Source: Methylomonas sp. LW13 (GTDB lineage: Bacteria > Pseudomonadota > Gammaproteobacteria > Methylococcales > Methylomonadaceae). From it: a stretch of DNA of 64,000 bases. Position 1 is the first letter of the stretch. Each line of letters starts with the position of its first letter. The notes beneath the pieces were generated by a model. The model was not told where the DNA came from and did not search any database. It saw nothing but the letters and a program-made list of their open reading frames with translations. A program made the translations under genes and the position numbers. Positions 44,690 through 54,197 of this stretch are shown piece after piece. Location of the stretch: positions 3,100,001 through 3,164,000 of the forward strand of contig NZ_CP033381.1 of assembly GCF_016865255.1 (NCBI RefSeq), in the 5' to 3' direction.

Positions 44690-44890
44690 TAACTCTAACG
44701 TTTCAGCTCAGAACTCGAGCGATGTAGTTCTTAGGGAGAATGATCAAGAAAAAAGCTCGGACGTTTTGGTTTAGAACTGCAGCGTTTTAGAAAATTTCTT
44801 GATCGTTCGAGTCCGGAGCTCGGCCGTTCCGGAAAATTTCTAAAACCTTGCGGCTCTGAGCTCGAACGTTTGAGAAAATCACTCGAATTA
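44690..44890. repeat. Degenerate 42-bp tandem repeats
   Basis: Two adjacent units of 42 bp are clear (AGAAAATTTCTTGATCG... and GGAAAATTTCTAAAACC..., each ending ...GCTCG-nn-CGTT-nn), with older, more diverged copies before them (for example AAAGCTCGGACGTTTTGG). The core word is AGCTCGNNCGTT. No reading frame stays open through the block. Period judged by eye. Confidence 0.55.
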
Positions 44891-45119
44891 CCGCCATATC
44901 CAACAGCTCGACGGGCTATTCAACCCTGCAGCAACGGTTTTGCTTCCCGGTAATTCAGTAAAAACGTTTACAAAACCCATTCCATTTAGGTTTTGCCTAG
45001 GTTTGCCGGGTGGCTGTTTTTCGGGGGAAGCATCGCAACCAATCTGCTAAAATCCGCTGTTTATTTTTCGATAGAAATTTCCTGATTTAACGCTTTAACC
45101 ACTCAGCACTCACCATCTC

Positions 45120-46226
45120 ATGAAAAACTACAAAATCGCAGTCCTGGCCGGCGACGGCATCGGCCCTGAAATCACCGCGGAAGCCATTAAGGTTTTGAAA
45201 GTCATCGAAGAACGTAACGACGTTAGCTTCGAACTGATGCCGGCTTTGTTCGGCGCCTGCGCTTACTTCGCAACCGGCGATGCTTTCCCGCAAGCCACCA
45301 TCGACATTTGCGATCAAGCCGACGCCATCCTGAAAGGCACCATAGGCTTGAATCACGAAGAATCAAAGAAAATCCCGGTCGACAAACAACCGGAGCGTGG
45401 TGCTCTGTTGCCGCTACGTCGCCGCTATAACACCTACGCCAACTTTCGCCCGGTTTTCCTGCCCAGGTCTTTGGCGCATTTCTCGCCGCTGAAGCCGGAA
45501 GTGATCGGCGATGGCATCGATTTGATCATGGTGCGCGAGCTGGTGGGCGGCCTGTATTTCGGCCAAAAAGAAGCGGGAGTCAACGAGCAAGGGCTGCGTT
45601 ACGTGCGCGAAACCTTGGAATACGACGAGGAACAAATTCGTCGCATCATGCACCAGGCCTTCAAACTGGCGCAAAAACGCCGCAAATTGCTGCACAACAT
45701 CCATAAAAGCAACGTTCTGAAATCCAGCGTGCTGTGGAACGAAGTGATGGAAGAAGTCGCCAAGGAATACCCGGACGTGCAAATCGTCAATTATCTCGTC
45801 GATTCGGCCGCGACCGCACTATGTCTGAAACCGACCCAATTTGACGTGATGGTGATGGAAAACATGTTCGGCGACATTCTCAGCGACCAAGGCGGCGGCA
45901 TTTTGGGCTCGCTGGGCCTGATGCCGTCAGCGTGTATCGGTCCTGAAAAAGCTTACTACGAACCTTCGCACGGTTCGGCACCTGACATCGCCGGCAAAAA
46001 CATCGCTAATCCATACTCGATGATCGGTTCGGTGGCGATGATGCTGGAAAACAGCTTTGGTATGGAAGCGGAAGCGAAAAACGTCTGGGCAGCAATGCAG
46101 GGCGTGTTTGCCGACGGCTACTCTACCGCCGACCTATCCAAACCCGGCAGTGGCGTCACCATGATCAGCACGGTTGAATTTGGCGACAAAGTGGTGGCAA
46201 AGCTACGGGAAATGCCTAAGGTCTAA
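45120..46226 (+). CDS. Isopropylmalate/isocitrate-type dehydrogenase (LeuB-like)
   Basis: 368 residues with the beta-decarboxylating dehydrogenase signature: [15 protein letters not shown] at the start, the substrate-region [14 protein letters not shown] (LeuB-type), [14 protein letters not shown], and [19 protein letters not shown] near the NAD site. It oxidises and decarboxylates a 2-alkylmalate. Pairing with the LeuA-like gene suggests a leucine or isoleucine (citramalate) branch. A terminator follows at 46243-46277. Confidence 0.87.
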   Translation: MKNYKIAVLAGDGIGPEITAEAIKVLKVIEERNDVSFELMPALFGACAYFATGDAFPQATIDICDQADAILKGTIGLNHEESKKIPVDKQPERGALLPLRRRYNTYANFRPVFLPRSLAHFSPLKPEVIGDGIDLIMVRELVGGLYFGQKEAGVNEQGLRYVRETLEYDEEQIRRIMHQAFKLAQKRRKLLHNIHKSNVLKSSVLWNEVMEEVAKEYPDVQIVNYLVDSAATALCLKPTQFDVMVMENMFGDILSDQGGGILGSLGLMPSACIGPEKAYYEPSHGSAPDIAGKNIANPYSMIGSVAMMLENSFGMEAEAKNVWAAMQGVFADGYSTADLSKPGSGVTMISTVEFGDKVVAKLREMPKV

Positions 46227-46242
46227 TAAGGGCTTGCCATAC

Positions 46243-46277
46243 GATAACGCGGCGTAGGCTGCGTTATCTTTGCTTTT
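46243..46277 (+). terminator. Rho-independent terminator
   Basis: An 8-bp stem GATAACGC/GCGTTATC with a 10-nt loop and the T-rich tail TTTGCTTTT, 17 bp after the dehydrogenase stop. Confidence 0.8.
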
Positions 46278-46367
46278 ACAAGCCTCGTATCCCAGTTGCT
46301 GGTATTAACGTCAAGGACGGGTGATTAAAACAGTATCCGCCGCGACGCCTACTTTTTCGAAAATGCT

Positions 46368-48443
46368 TTAGTCCCTTACCCACTCTTCAACCAAACGGCT
46401 GGGTATATGCGGCGATTCGCTGGATTGCGGGTGGTTTTTGCCGGCGATGACGCAAAAGATCACCCGCAGGGTGTCTGCCAATAATAACCAGGTGATCAGC
46501 ATAAATAAGCTGGTTAAACCGGCGTTCAAGTAGTCGTTGAAAATCAAATGCGGTGCATTTTTGACTTGCTCGGCTGGGAGAGCGCCGTTGGCAAGTCTGG
46601 CGGATAAATCTGCGGCATGCGATAAAAATCCCACCCGCAAATCGGCGGCAAACAATTTTTCCCAAGCGGCGGTGCTGGTGACGATAATCAACCAGGCCAA
46701 GGGTGTTGCCGTGACCCACACATATTTCAGTTTGTCCGACTTCACCAATATCGTGGTGCCCACGCATAAGGCTATTGCTGCCAGCATCTGGTTGGCGATG
46801 CCGAACAACGGCCAGAGGCTGTTGATGCCGCCTAAGGGATCGATAGTGCCCATATACAGGAAATAACCCCAAGCCCCGACCACCAGAGCGCTGGTCAACA
46901 GTATGCTGGGATAGCTGTTGGTTTTAGGCAAACCAACATTGCTCAGAATATCTTGCAGCATGAAGCGGGCGACGCGGGTGCCGGCGTCGAGCGTGGTCAG
47001 AATAAACAAGGCCTCGAACATGATGGCAAAGTGATACCAGGCCGCCAGTAGATGCTCGCCAAATACTTGCGCAAACAAACTAGCCATCCCGACCGCCAAC
47101 GAGGGCGCGCCGCCGGTGCGAGCAAACAAGGTGGATTCGCCCATGGTTTTGGCCAGGGTTTGCATTTGGTCGACGCTCACCGGAAAGCCCCAGCCGCTGA
47201 TTTTGGCCACCGCGTCCACCGCTTCCTTGCCGACGATGCCGGCCGGGCTGTTGATCGCGAAATACACGCCTGGCTCTAAAACTGAGGCGGCGATCATCGC
47301 CATAATCGCAACGAAGGATTCCATCATCATCGCCCCATAGCCGATGAAACGGGCGTCTTGCTCGTTCGCCAGCAGTTTGGGCGTGGTGCCGGAGGAAATT
47401 AGCGCATGAAAGCCGGAAATGGCGCCGCAGGCAATAGTAATAAACACGAACGGAAACAGTTTGCCGCCGAAGATAGGCCCGCTACCGTCGATGAACTGAG
47501 TCAAGGCCGGCATTTTCAGTTCCGGACGTAACACCACGATGGCAATCGCCAGCGCGCTGATGGTGCCCAGCTTCATGAACGTGGATAAATAGTCTCTTGG
47601 TGCCAGCAAAAGCCAGACTGGCAACACGGCAGCGGCAAAGCCGTACAAAATCACCATCAATGCCAGTTGTGGGGCGTCGTAATCGAACCAACCACGGATG
47701 GTCGGATTGTCGTCGATCCAGCCGCCGCAGACTACGGCGAAAATCAACAGGGACACACCGATCAGCGTGGCTTCCGCCACCCGGCCCGGCCGCAACTGAT
47801 TTAAATACAGACCCATCAACATCGCGATCGGAATGGTCGCGGCGACGGTGGAAGTGGCCCAGGGGCTGTGTTTCATCGCATTGACGACTACCAAACCCAA
47901 TACCGCGATCAGAATCACCATGATCACCATCACGCCCAGCATCGCTGCCGTGCCGCCGATATTGCCCAGTTCATCCTTGGCCATTTGCCCCAGCGAGCGG
48001 CCGTCGCGGCGCACCGAGAAGAACAGCGTGACAAAATCCTGGACACAACCGCCCAACACCGCGCCGATCAAAATCCACAAAGTACCCGGCAGATAACCGA
48101 ACTGTGCGGCCAGAGTTGGGCCGATCAACGGGCCTGGTCCGGCAATCGCGGCGAAATGGTGGCCGAACACCACCCATTTGTGAGTCGGCATGAAATCGCG
48201 ACCATCGTCGAAACGCTCTGCGGGAGTGGCGCGACTGGGATCCAATACCAATACTTTAGTCGCGACAAATGCGCTATAGAAACGATAGCCCAGCGCGTAG
48301 ATGCAAAGCGCCGCGACGATTAGCCACATACTATTAATGCTTTCACCGCGTTGCAGAGCAATCCCGCCGACGGCGAAGGCGCCGGTCAGGGCGACGCAAG
48401 CCCAGAAAAAAATGGACGGTACTTGTTTGTTAGGGCCAGACAT
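46368..48443 (-). CDS. cstA: Carbon starvation protein CstA-family transporter
   Basis: 691 residues from the ATG at 48443 (AAGGAACCCGCC upstream), not the ATG at 48515. About 16-18 membrane helices; the family motifs GHHFAAIAGPGPLIGPTLAAQ (N-terminal third) and ISSGTTPKLLANEQDARFIGYGAMMMESFVA are present. CstA family members take up peptides or pyruvate under carbon limitation. The gene diverges from the P460-family cytochrome gene with 240 bp between starts. Confidence 0.9.
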   Translation of the reverse strand: MSGPNKQVPSIFFWACVALTGAFAVGGIALQRGESINSMWLIVAALCIYALGYRFYSAFVATKVLVLDPSRATPAERFDDGRDFMPTHKWVVFGHHFAAIAGPGPLIGPTLAAQFGYLPGTLWILIGAVLGGCVQDFVTLFFSVRRDGRSLGQMAKDELGNIGGTAAMLGVMVIMVILIAVLGLVVVNAMKHSPWATSTVAATIPIAMLMGLYLNQLRPGRVAEATLIGVSLLIFAVVCGGWIDDNPTIRGWFDYDAPQLALMVILYGFAAAVLPVWLLLAPRDYLSTFMKLGTISALAIAIVVLRPELKMPALTQFIDGSGPIFGGKLFPFVFITIACGAISGFHALISSGTTPKLLANEQDARFIGYGAMMMESFVAIMAMIAASVLEPGVYFAINSPAGIVGKEAVDAVAKISGWGFPVSVDQMQTLAKTMGESTLFARTGGAPSLAVGMASLFAQVFGEHLLAAWYHFAIMFEALFILTTLDAGTRVARFMLQDILSNVGLPKTNSYPSILLTSALVVGAWGYFLYMGTIDPLGGINSLWPLFGIANQMLAAIALCVGTTILVKSDKLKYVWVTATPLAWLIIVTSTAAWEKLFAADLRVGFLSHAADLSARLANGALPAEQVKNAPHLIFNDYLNAGLTSLFMLITWLLLADTLRVIFCVIAGKNHPQSSESPHIPSRLVEEWVRD

Positions 48444-48683
48444 GGCGGGTTCCTTTGGATTGTAATCGGTGTACTGCGTGATAGAGTTGGCAAAATGGTA
48501 GCATGCCAGCGTCAATTGCTGTTGGCGGATTCGCTTTCAAACAGGCTGTTTTTCCAGGTTTTACCGCTAATTCGCGATTGTCATCGACTGGTTTGATTCA
48601 GCTGGATTGAACAGGCGTTAGCCGCTAAGCTGCCGGCGTATAATAATGGCTTGTATCCATTACTGATAAAGGAGGACGAGAAT
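48444..48683. promoter_or_regulatory. Divergent promoter region (cstA / cytochrome)
   Basis: 240 bp between the two starts. A perfect TATAAT is at 48639-48644, 40 bp before the cytochrome ATG, with no clear -35 at standard spacing (TTGAAC lies 26 bp upstream, too far). AAAGGAGGAC precedes the cytochrome ATG. Confidence 0.4.
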
Positions 48684-49175
48684 ATGAACAGAACTATTTT
48701 CAGCGGCTTATGTTTGGCAGCGGTGGCGTTAATGCCGTTTAGCCTGGCTTTCGCGGAAGCCCAACCGGCTGCTAAACCCGAACATGGCGAATACCGAGAC
48801 TGGCGTTTGTTGGGCGTGTCTTTACGTCACGATAAAAACAGCATACGCGCCATCGTTGGTAACCATGTGGCTATCGCTGCCGCGCGTGCAGGTAAAGTCA
48901 AACCTTGGCCGGACGGCAGCATCATCGCCAAAATTAAGTGGGGCGAAAGAAAGCATCCGAACTGGGAACAAGCGACTGTGCCAGGCGAATTCACTGCGGC
49001 GGAAGCGATGGTGAAAGACAGCAAGAAATACGCTGAAACCGGCGGTTGGGGCTTCGGTATTTGGGAAGGTAAAACTTTAAAAATGTTGGATCAGGAAAAA
49101 TCCGCACCTTGTTTTGCTTGCCATATGCCTATGAAAGACAGCGATTACGTTTATACCCTGCCTAATCTGCAATAA
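48684..49175 (+). CDS. P460-family cytochrome (periplasmic c-type)
   Basis: 163 residues from the ATG at 48684 (AAAGGAGGAC upstream). Signal peptide MNRTIFSGLCLAAVALMPFSLAFAEA; a beta-rich domain; then the heme c motif CFACH at 143-147 near the C-terminus, the P460/cytochrome c'-beta layout. Members oxidise hydroxylamine or bind NO in methanotrophs and ammonia oxidisers. Several Lys residues precede the heme motif, but which one crosslinks (if any) cannot be said. Needs the Ccm system encoded at 60759-64000. Confidence 0.82.
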   Translation: MNRTIFSGLCLAAVALMPFSLAFAEAQPAAKPEHGEYRDWRLLGVSLRHDKNSIRAIVGNHVAIAAARAGKVKPWPDGSIIAKIKWGERKHPNWEQATVPGEFTAAEAMVKDSKKYAETGGWGFGIWEGKTLKMLDQEKSAPCFACHMPMKDSDYVYTLPNLQ

Positions 49176-49202
49176 ACGCGGTATTTTATGACGAGAGGCG
49201 GT

Positions 49203-50150
49203 TCATTCGCCTCTGGTTGGGCTGCCCATCAAGCTGCGGACATGAGCGGCAACACTGTCAGCTAATGCGCTTAGATTGTATCCACCTTCCAATGCCGAAA
49301 TGATTCGCCCCTGGCAGCAGGCATTGGCGATGCACAGCAATTCATCGGTAATCCAGCGATAGTCGTCTTCCACTAGGTCCAGCGATGCCAAAGGATCGTC
49401 TCTATGGGCGTCGAAACCCGCGGAAACCAAAATCAATTCGGGCTTGAAGGTTTTCACTGCCGGCAAAATGGACTGGCGATATTTATCCCGAAACACCTCG
49501 CCGCCGCTGCCGGTGGGCAGGGGAATGTTGATAACGTTCCCGACACCGCTTTCCGAGGGATGGCCGCTGCCGGGGTAATGCGGCCATTGATGACTGGAAG
49601 CATACAGCACTTGCGGCTGCTCGCAAAAAGCCGCCTGGGTACCGTTGCCGTGGTGCACGTCAAAATCCACGATGGCGATTCGGGTCAGGCCGTAGCGGCT
49701 GCGGGCATATTCGGCGGCAATGGCGATATTGTTGAACAGGCAAAATCCCATCGCATAATCCGGCATGGCATGGTGGCCGGGAGGGCGGGTGGCGCAAAAA
49801 GCCCTGGCGTTTTGGCCGGTGCAAATTCTATCGACGGCATCGCAGACTGCAGCCACGGCCCGCAGAGCTGCAGGTTTGGAGCCGGGCGATACCACGGTAT
49901 CCGCGTCAAAATTGGCGTAACCTTGTTCAGGAATGGTTGATAACACTTTCGCTATCATGGCCTTGCTGTGTACCAGGCCAATCTTATCGAGAATGTCGGC
50001 GGGAATGTCGACTGTGATTCTTTGCAATGGCGCAAATTCGGGTGCCGACAAGGCTTGTTCGATCACATGCAGCCGGTCAATGCTCTCTGGATGGGCTACG
50101 CCGGTGTCGTGGCCCAAAAAATCCGGGTGACTATAGTAAAGTGTGCGCAT
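49203..50150 (-). CDS. Histone-deacetylase-like amidohydrolase
   Basis: 315 residues of the HDAC/acetoin-utilisation family: RPPGHHAMPDYAMGFCLFNN with the catalytic His pair, IVDFDVHHGNGTQ with zinc ligands, and ALEGGYNLSAL near the end. Bacterial members remove acetyl groups from small amines or proteins. It is transcribed toward the convergent cytochrome gene and leaves only 27 bp between stops. Standalone. Confidence 0.92.
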   Translation of the reverse strand: MRTLYYSHPDFLGHDTGVAHPESIDRLHVIEQALSAPEFAPLQRITVDIPADILDKIGLVHSKAMIAKVLSTIPEQGYANFDADTVVSPGSKPAALRAVAAVCDAVDRICTGQNARAFCATRPPGHHAMPDYAMGFCLFNNIAIAAEYARSRYGLTRIAIVDFDVHHGNGTQAAFCEQPQVLYASSHQWPHYPGSGHPSESGVGNVINIPLPTGSGGEVFRDKYRQSILPAVKTFKPELILVSAGFDAHRDDPLASLDLVEDDYRWITDELLCIANACCQGRIISALEGGYNLSALADSVAAHVRSLMGSPTRGE

Positions 50151-50360
50151 AAGCTTACTCCTGCGGATGTTGCTTAAAGTCGTATCTTTATCGGATTGGC
50201 TTCGGCAGTGTATATCCCTTGTGCAAATATATCTATAAATATTAAGTGTTTAGCCTATTTTTTATTGATCTGAGTTTTTGCGCTGGGAGATAGCGGCGCG
50301 GGGGGTTCGTGGGTAAATAAGGGCTACAAATGATGGTATCGGCCGTGAAAAAACTGTGCA

Positions 50361-50386
50361 GGAATCGCTTGGCCGTAAGCGATTCC
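50361..50386 (-). terminator. Probable prfC terminator
   Basis: A 10-bp perfect stem GGAATCGCTT/AAGCGATTCC with a 6-nt loop, 40 bp past the prfC stop on the minus strand; a run of six T follows only after about 8 nt, so efficiency is uncertain. Confidence 0.55.
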
Positions 50387-50425
50387 GCATGATTTGGATT
50401 TAAAAAATTGGCTTTGAATTAGCTT

Positions 50426-52000
50426 TCAAAGTTCTCTGGTCTGACTAAAATGAATGTCCGGCCAGCGTTCTTCGGTCAATTGCAAATTCACCCGACTGCT
50501 GGCTAGATAAACCAAATAGCCACCACCATCTTCAGCAAGGTTTTCGAAGGCCTTGTTCTTAAACTCTTCCAGTTTGGCCGGATTTTTCGCGCTGACCCAA
50601 CGTACGGTATTGATCGGCGAAACGTCGTAAGCACATTCGACGTTGTACTCGTTTTTTAGACGATGGGCGGTGACATCAAACTGCAAAATACCCACCGCAC
50701 CTAAGATCAAATCGTTGTTTTTCAGAGGGCGAAACAGCTGGGTAGCGCCTTCTTCGGTTAATTGAATCAAACCTTTTTGCAGTGCTTTGGCACGCAGCGG
50801 ATCTTTTAACACCACGCGGCGAAACAATTCCGGCGCGAAGTAAGGGATGCCGCCGAATTTCAAGACTTCGCCTTGGGTAAAGGTGTCGCCGACTTGAATG
50901 GTGCCGTGGTTATGCAAGCCTATGATGTCGCCGGCATATGCTTCCTCGACGTTTTTACGGCTGTCCGCTTGAAAGGTAATGGCGTTGGCGACCTGGATGT
51001 TTTTGCCAATCCGCACATGATTGACCTTCATACCTTTATCGAATTTGCCGGAACAGATTCTTAAAAAAGCCACGCGGTCGCGGTGCGCCGGATCCATATT
51101 GGCCTGGATTTTAAACACAAAGCCGGTGAATTTTTCTTCATCGGGCATCACTTCACGTTGCTCGGCTTGGCGTGATCTAGGACCAGGCGCGTATTCCGCA
51201 AAGGCGTCCAGCAATTCGATGATACCGAAGTTATTGATCGCCGAACCGAAAAACACCGGCGTTTGTTGACCCGCCAAATATTTAGCATGATCGAATTCGT
51301 GGCTGGCACCTTTTACCAGTTCAATCTCGTCGCGCAATTCTTCCGCCTGATAGCCTAGCAGTTCGTCAAGCTTCGGATTGTTCAAGCCTTTGATGATTTC
51401 GGCCTTGGCGATACGACCGCCGTGGTGTGGACTGAACAGCAAGATCTCATCTTTATACAGCTGGTAAACCCCTTTGAAGCGCTTGCCCATACCTATCGGC
51501 CAAGTCATTGGCGTGCATTGAATTTTTAGCACGCTTTCGACTTCGTCGAGCAGTTCGATCGGTTCGCGGCCTTCGCGGTCCAGTTTGTTGATGAAGGTCA
51601 GGATTGGTGTATCCCGTAGCCGGCATACTTCCATCAATTTGATGGTCCTATCCTCTACGCCTTTCGCCACGTCAATCACCATCAACGCCGAGTCTACGGC
51701 TGTTAATGTCCGGTAAGTATCTTCGGAAAAGTCTTCATGGCCCGGGGTGTCCAGCAGATTGATGATGCAATCATTGTGCTCAAACTGCATAACCGAAGTG
51801 GTGACGGAAATCCCCCGCTCTTTTTCCATTTCCATCCAGTCGGAGGTGGCATGACGCGCCGCTTTACGACCTTTGACCGAGCCGGCTAACTGAATGGCGC
51901 CGCCGAACAGCAGCAATTTTTCAGTGATGGTGGTTTTACCGGCGTCGGGGTGGGAGATGATGGCAAAAGTGCGGCGCCGCTTGTATTCAGGGAATTCCAT
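50426..52000 (-). CDS. prfC: Peptide chain release factor 3
   Basis: 524 residues from the ATG at 52000 ([12 protein letters not shown]), which matches the usual RF3 N-terminus; the open frame extends upstream to 52048 but that part overlaps a 24-bp palindrome and lacks a Shine-Dalgarno. GTPase motifs: SHPDAGKTT (G1), [13 protein letters not shown] (G3), NKLDREGR (G4); RF3-specific domains 2 and 3 follow. It recycles RF1/RF2 after termination. Start choice is moderate; 52024 and 52018 are also possible. Confidence 0.93.
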   Translation of the reverse strand: MEFPEYKRRRTFAIISHPDAGKTTITEKLLLFGGAIQLAGSVKGRKAARHATSDWMEMEKERGISVTTSVMQFEHNDCIINLLDTPGHEDFSEDTYRTLTAVDSALMVIDVAKGVEDRTIKLMEVCRLRDTPILTFINKLDREGREPIELLDEVESVLKIQCTPMTWPIGMGKRFKGVYQLYKDEILLFSPHHGGRIAKAEIIKGLNNPKLDELLGYQAEELRDEIELVKGASHEFDHAKYLAGQQTPVFFGSAINNFGIIELLDAFAEYAPGPRSRQAEQREVMPDEEKFTGFVFKIQANMDPAHRDRVAFLRICSGKFDKGMKVNHVRIGKNIQVANAITFQADSRKNVEEAYAGDIIGLHNHGTIQVGDTFTQGEVLKFGGIPYFAPELFRRVVLKDPLRAKALQKGLIQLTEEGATQLFRPLKNNDLILGAVGILQFDVTAHRLKNEYNVECAYDVSPINTVRWVSAKNPAKLEEFKNKAFENLAEDGGGYLVYLASSRVNLQLTEERWPDIHFSQTREL

Positions 52001-52026
52001 TGATTGTTTTATTTGCATTTGCATAG

Positions 52027-52050
52027 TTGTGTACATAGCTATGTACACAA
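52027..52050. promoter_or_regulatory. 24-bp perfect palindrome, operator candidate
   Basis: TTGTGTACATAG followed by its exact reverse complement. It lies 27 bp upstream of the chosen prfC ATG and overlaps the alternative upstream starts. Its length and symmetry suggest a dimeric repressor site; the cognate regulator is not known. Confidence 0.6.
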
Positions 52051-52653
52051 AATTAAAAGTACATTTCCGGCAATGCGATATGCGTTGCCGGAAAATTCTG
52101 GAATTATATCGTAGATTCTACCCAGGCGATGACGTCGTCCAAATCCCCGAATTTCCTCACATTAAAAGTAAGCCAAGGGGTCATTAAAAATGGGTCGTTG
52201 CCTTACATTGTGTGTAACCGAAATCAAGCAGGTTACCACCATGGAAAAATACCTAGGACACGCCTATTTGCAAAGCATCTGGAATCGCTATCGACAAAGC
52301 AGACTCCCCGCGAAAGCATACCAAACCCAATCCGTTTGCTCTTAAGGCCGCCACTGAGCAACAATTGCAACTCATTTTTTCACACGTCCGGGTTACCTCT
52401 AATGTGGGGCAAGGACTTTGGTCTTGCGGATTCTCTTTTCTACAAGGCAATACGTTATGTCGCGAAGCAAAATAAGATCAAAACCCCGCCAACCAATGTG
52501 GCTGAGTTAAAGATTATCGCTTGGTTTTTGCGATGCGGGCCTTGCTCTGTCGCAGGATGAAGGCTTAAACAGTCCATGGTTTAGCGGTGCTCAACACGCA
52601 CGGCTTAACTTTAGGGGATTGCGGCCATCTAAAGAAAATTCGGCAATTCACTA
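52051..52653. other. Intergenic region upstream of prfC
   Basis: About 600 bp between prfC and the ABC permease gene. A 143-codon plus ORF crosses it but has mixed, non-coding-like composition and no ribosome binding site; short stretches in other frames resemble nothing I recognise. It may be a decayed gene, or spacer DNA. Confidence 0.35.
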
Positions 52654-53463
52654 CTAATCTCCTCCACCACCTTTTTTAACCATCATACCCTTACTCGGGT
52701 TATAGCCCATGATAGCCGCGCCCATAAACAGCAAAAACGACGCGCCGGTAAAGATCAGCGCTTGCGGGTTAAATTGCTCGTACAACGCAAAACGAATCAA
52801 CTCCACCGCTTGCGAGAACGGGTTATATTGCGCCAGGGTTGACAACAACTCGCTGGACTCCTTGATCTTCCACAACGGATACAAAGCGGTGGACATGAAG
52901 AACAGTGGAAAAATCACGAAATTCATCACGCCGGCGAAATTCTCCAGTTGTTTGATGAACGACGACAACAGTAAGCCCAATGCCCCTAGCATCATGCCAG
53001 CCAGCACCAGCGCCGGCAAAATCCAGACATAACCCATCAGCGGCGCCTGTATGTCGTACAGCCACGCGATGCCCAGAAAAGCGTAAGATTGCAGCACGCC
53101 TACCGCAGTCCCGGCGATCAGCTTGCTGCACAATAGAAACCAGCGCGGCAACGGGCAAACCATCAACATGCGCATACTGCCCATTTCCCGGTCGTAAACC
53201 ATGGACAGTGAGCTTTGCATGCCATTAAACAGCAAGATCATGCCCAATAAGCCGGGGGTAATGTAAACCTCATAAAGGATGTAAGTCTCGTAGGGCGGCG
53301 CGATAGCTATGCCCAACGCGGCGCGAAAGCCCGCGGCGAAGACGAACAGCCAGACCAGCGGCCGCACTAAGGCCGAGACGAAGCGTTCGCGCTGATGTAA
53401 AAAACGCAGCAATTCGCGGCCGACGATGCCGACCGTTGCTCGCGAGTAATGTAAAACCCTCAT
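52654..53463 (-). CDS. ABC-2 permease of PQQ-linked alcohol system (PedC-like)
   Basis: 269 residues from the ATG at 53463, which overlaps the ATPase stop (ATGA). About six membrane helices and the ABC-2 features YDREMGSMRMLMVCPLPRWFLL and YPLWKIKESSELL are present. Its pairing with an ATPase and a YVTN propeller protein matches the set that accompanies PQQ-dependent alcohol dehydrogenases (PedC group). The substrate is not established. In a methanotroph it could serve methanol-dehydrogenase function (inference). Confidence 0.85.
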   Translation of the reverse strand: MRVLHYSRATVGIVGRELLRFLHQRERFVSALVRPLVWLFVFAAGFRAALGIAIAPPYETYILYEVYITPGLLGMILLFNGMQSSLSMVYDREMGSMRMLMVCPLPRWFLLCSKLIAGTAVGVLQSYAFLGIAWLYDIQAPLMGYVWILPALVLAGMMLGALGLLLSSFIKQLENFAGVMNFVIFPLFFMSTALYPLWKIKESSELLSTLAQYNPFSQAVELIRFALYEQFNPQALIFTGASFLLFMGAAIMGYNPSKGMMVKKGGGGD

Positions 53464-54197
53464 GCTTGCGGCCCCTGAGTCAGTTTTTGGAATACCTGGC
53501 CGGGATCGGCCCACCCGGTGCTCTGCAATATCTCAGACAGTTTGCCGCTGGCTTTGACCTGCCCCTTGTGTAAAACAATTAAGCTATCGTCTGCGGCAAT
53601 TTCGTCGATCAAATGCGTGGCCCACAGCACTGCCAGATTTTGCTGACTAACCAAGTCATGCACATGGCTGACGATAGCCTGCCGGCTCGGCATGTCCAAT
53701 CCCACGGTCGGCTCGTCCAGCAATAGTAAACTGGGTTTATGCAGTAAGGCGCGGGCGATTTCCACCCGGCGCTTGTGGCCGCCATTCAATTGCCGGACCT
53801 TTTCGCTGCGGCGCTCGAACATAGCCAAACGCTCCAGCTCTTCTTGGATGCGTTTGTCGGCGACTTTGCGTCCTATACCGTGCAAGGCGGCGTGGTAACG
53901 CAGGTTTTGCGTCACCGACAAGTCAGGGTCCAGCGTTGTCTGTTGAAACACTACACCTAAGCGCGTCAAAGCTTGCAGACTTTGTTTTTTTAGATCAAAA
54001 CCGCAAAGCTCGATGCGCCCTTCCCTGGCATCGTAAAGCCGGGTGATCAAGGAAAACAGCGTGCTTTTGCCAGCACCATTGGGCCCTAGCAAAATCGTGC
54101 ATTCGCCGGATTGCACATTAAAACTCACGGCATCCAGTGCTTTTTTCGCACCGTAGGCAAAGCTCAGGTTTTCAACCGCTAAGGCAATCTCGGTCAT
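53460..54197 (-). CDS. ABC transporter ATPase of PQQ-linked alcohol system
   Basis: 245 residues: Walker A GPNGAGKST (38-46), signature LNGGHKRRVEIARALL (a variant LSGGQ with His), Walker B LLLLDEPTVGLD (about 155-166), and the H-loop in WATHLIDEI. It powers the PedC-like permease. Its ATG overlaps the propeller stop (ATGA), so the three genes are translationally coupled. Confidence 0.92.
   Translation of the reverse strand: MTEIALAVENLSFAYGAKKALDAVSFNVQSGECTILLGPNGAGKSTLFSLITRLYDAREGRIELCGFDLKKQSLQALTRLGVVFQQTTLDPDLSVTQNLRYHAALHGIGRKVADKRIQEELERLAMFERRSEKVRQLNGGHKRRVEIARALLHKPSLLLLDEPTVGLDMPSRQAIVSHVHDLVSQQNLAVLWATHLIDEIAADDSLIVLHKGQVKASGKLSEILQSTGWADPGQVFQKLTQGPQA

Noticed and set aside
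52129..52560. 143-codon plus ORF upstream of the ABC permease
   Set aside because: Composition changes along its length and there is no ribosome binding site; probably chance or a decayed gene.
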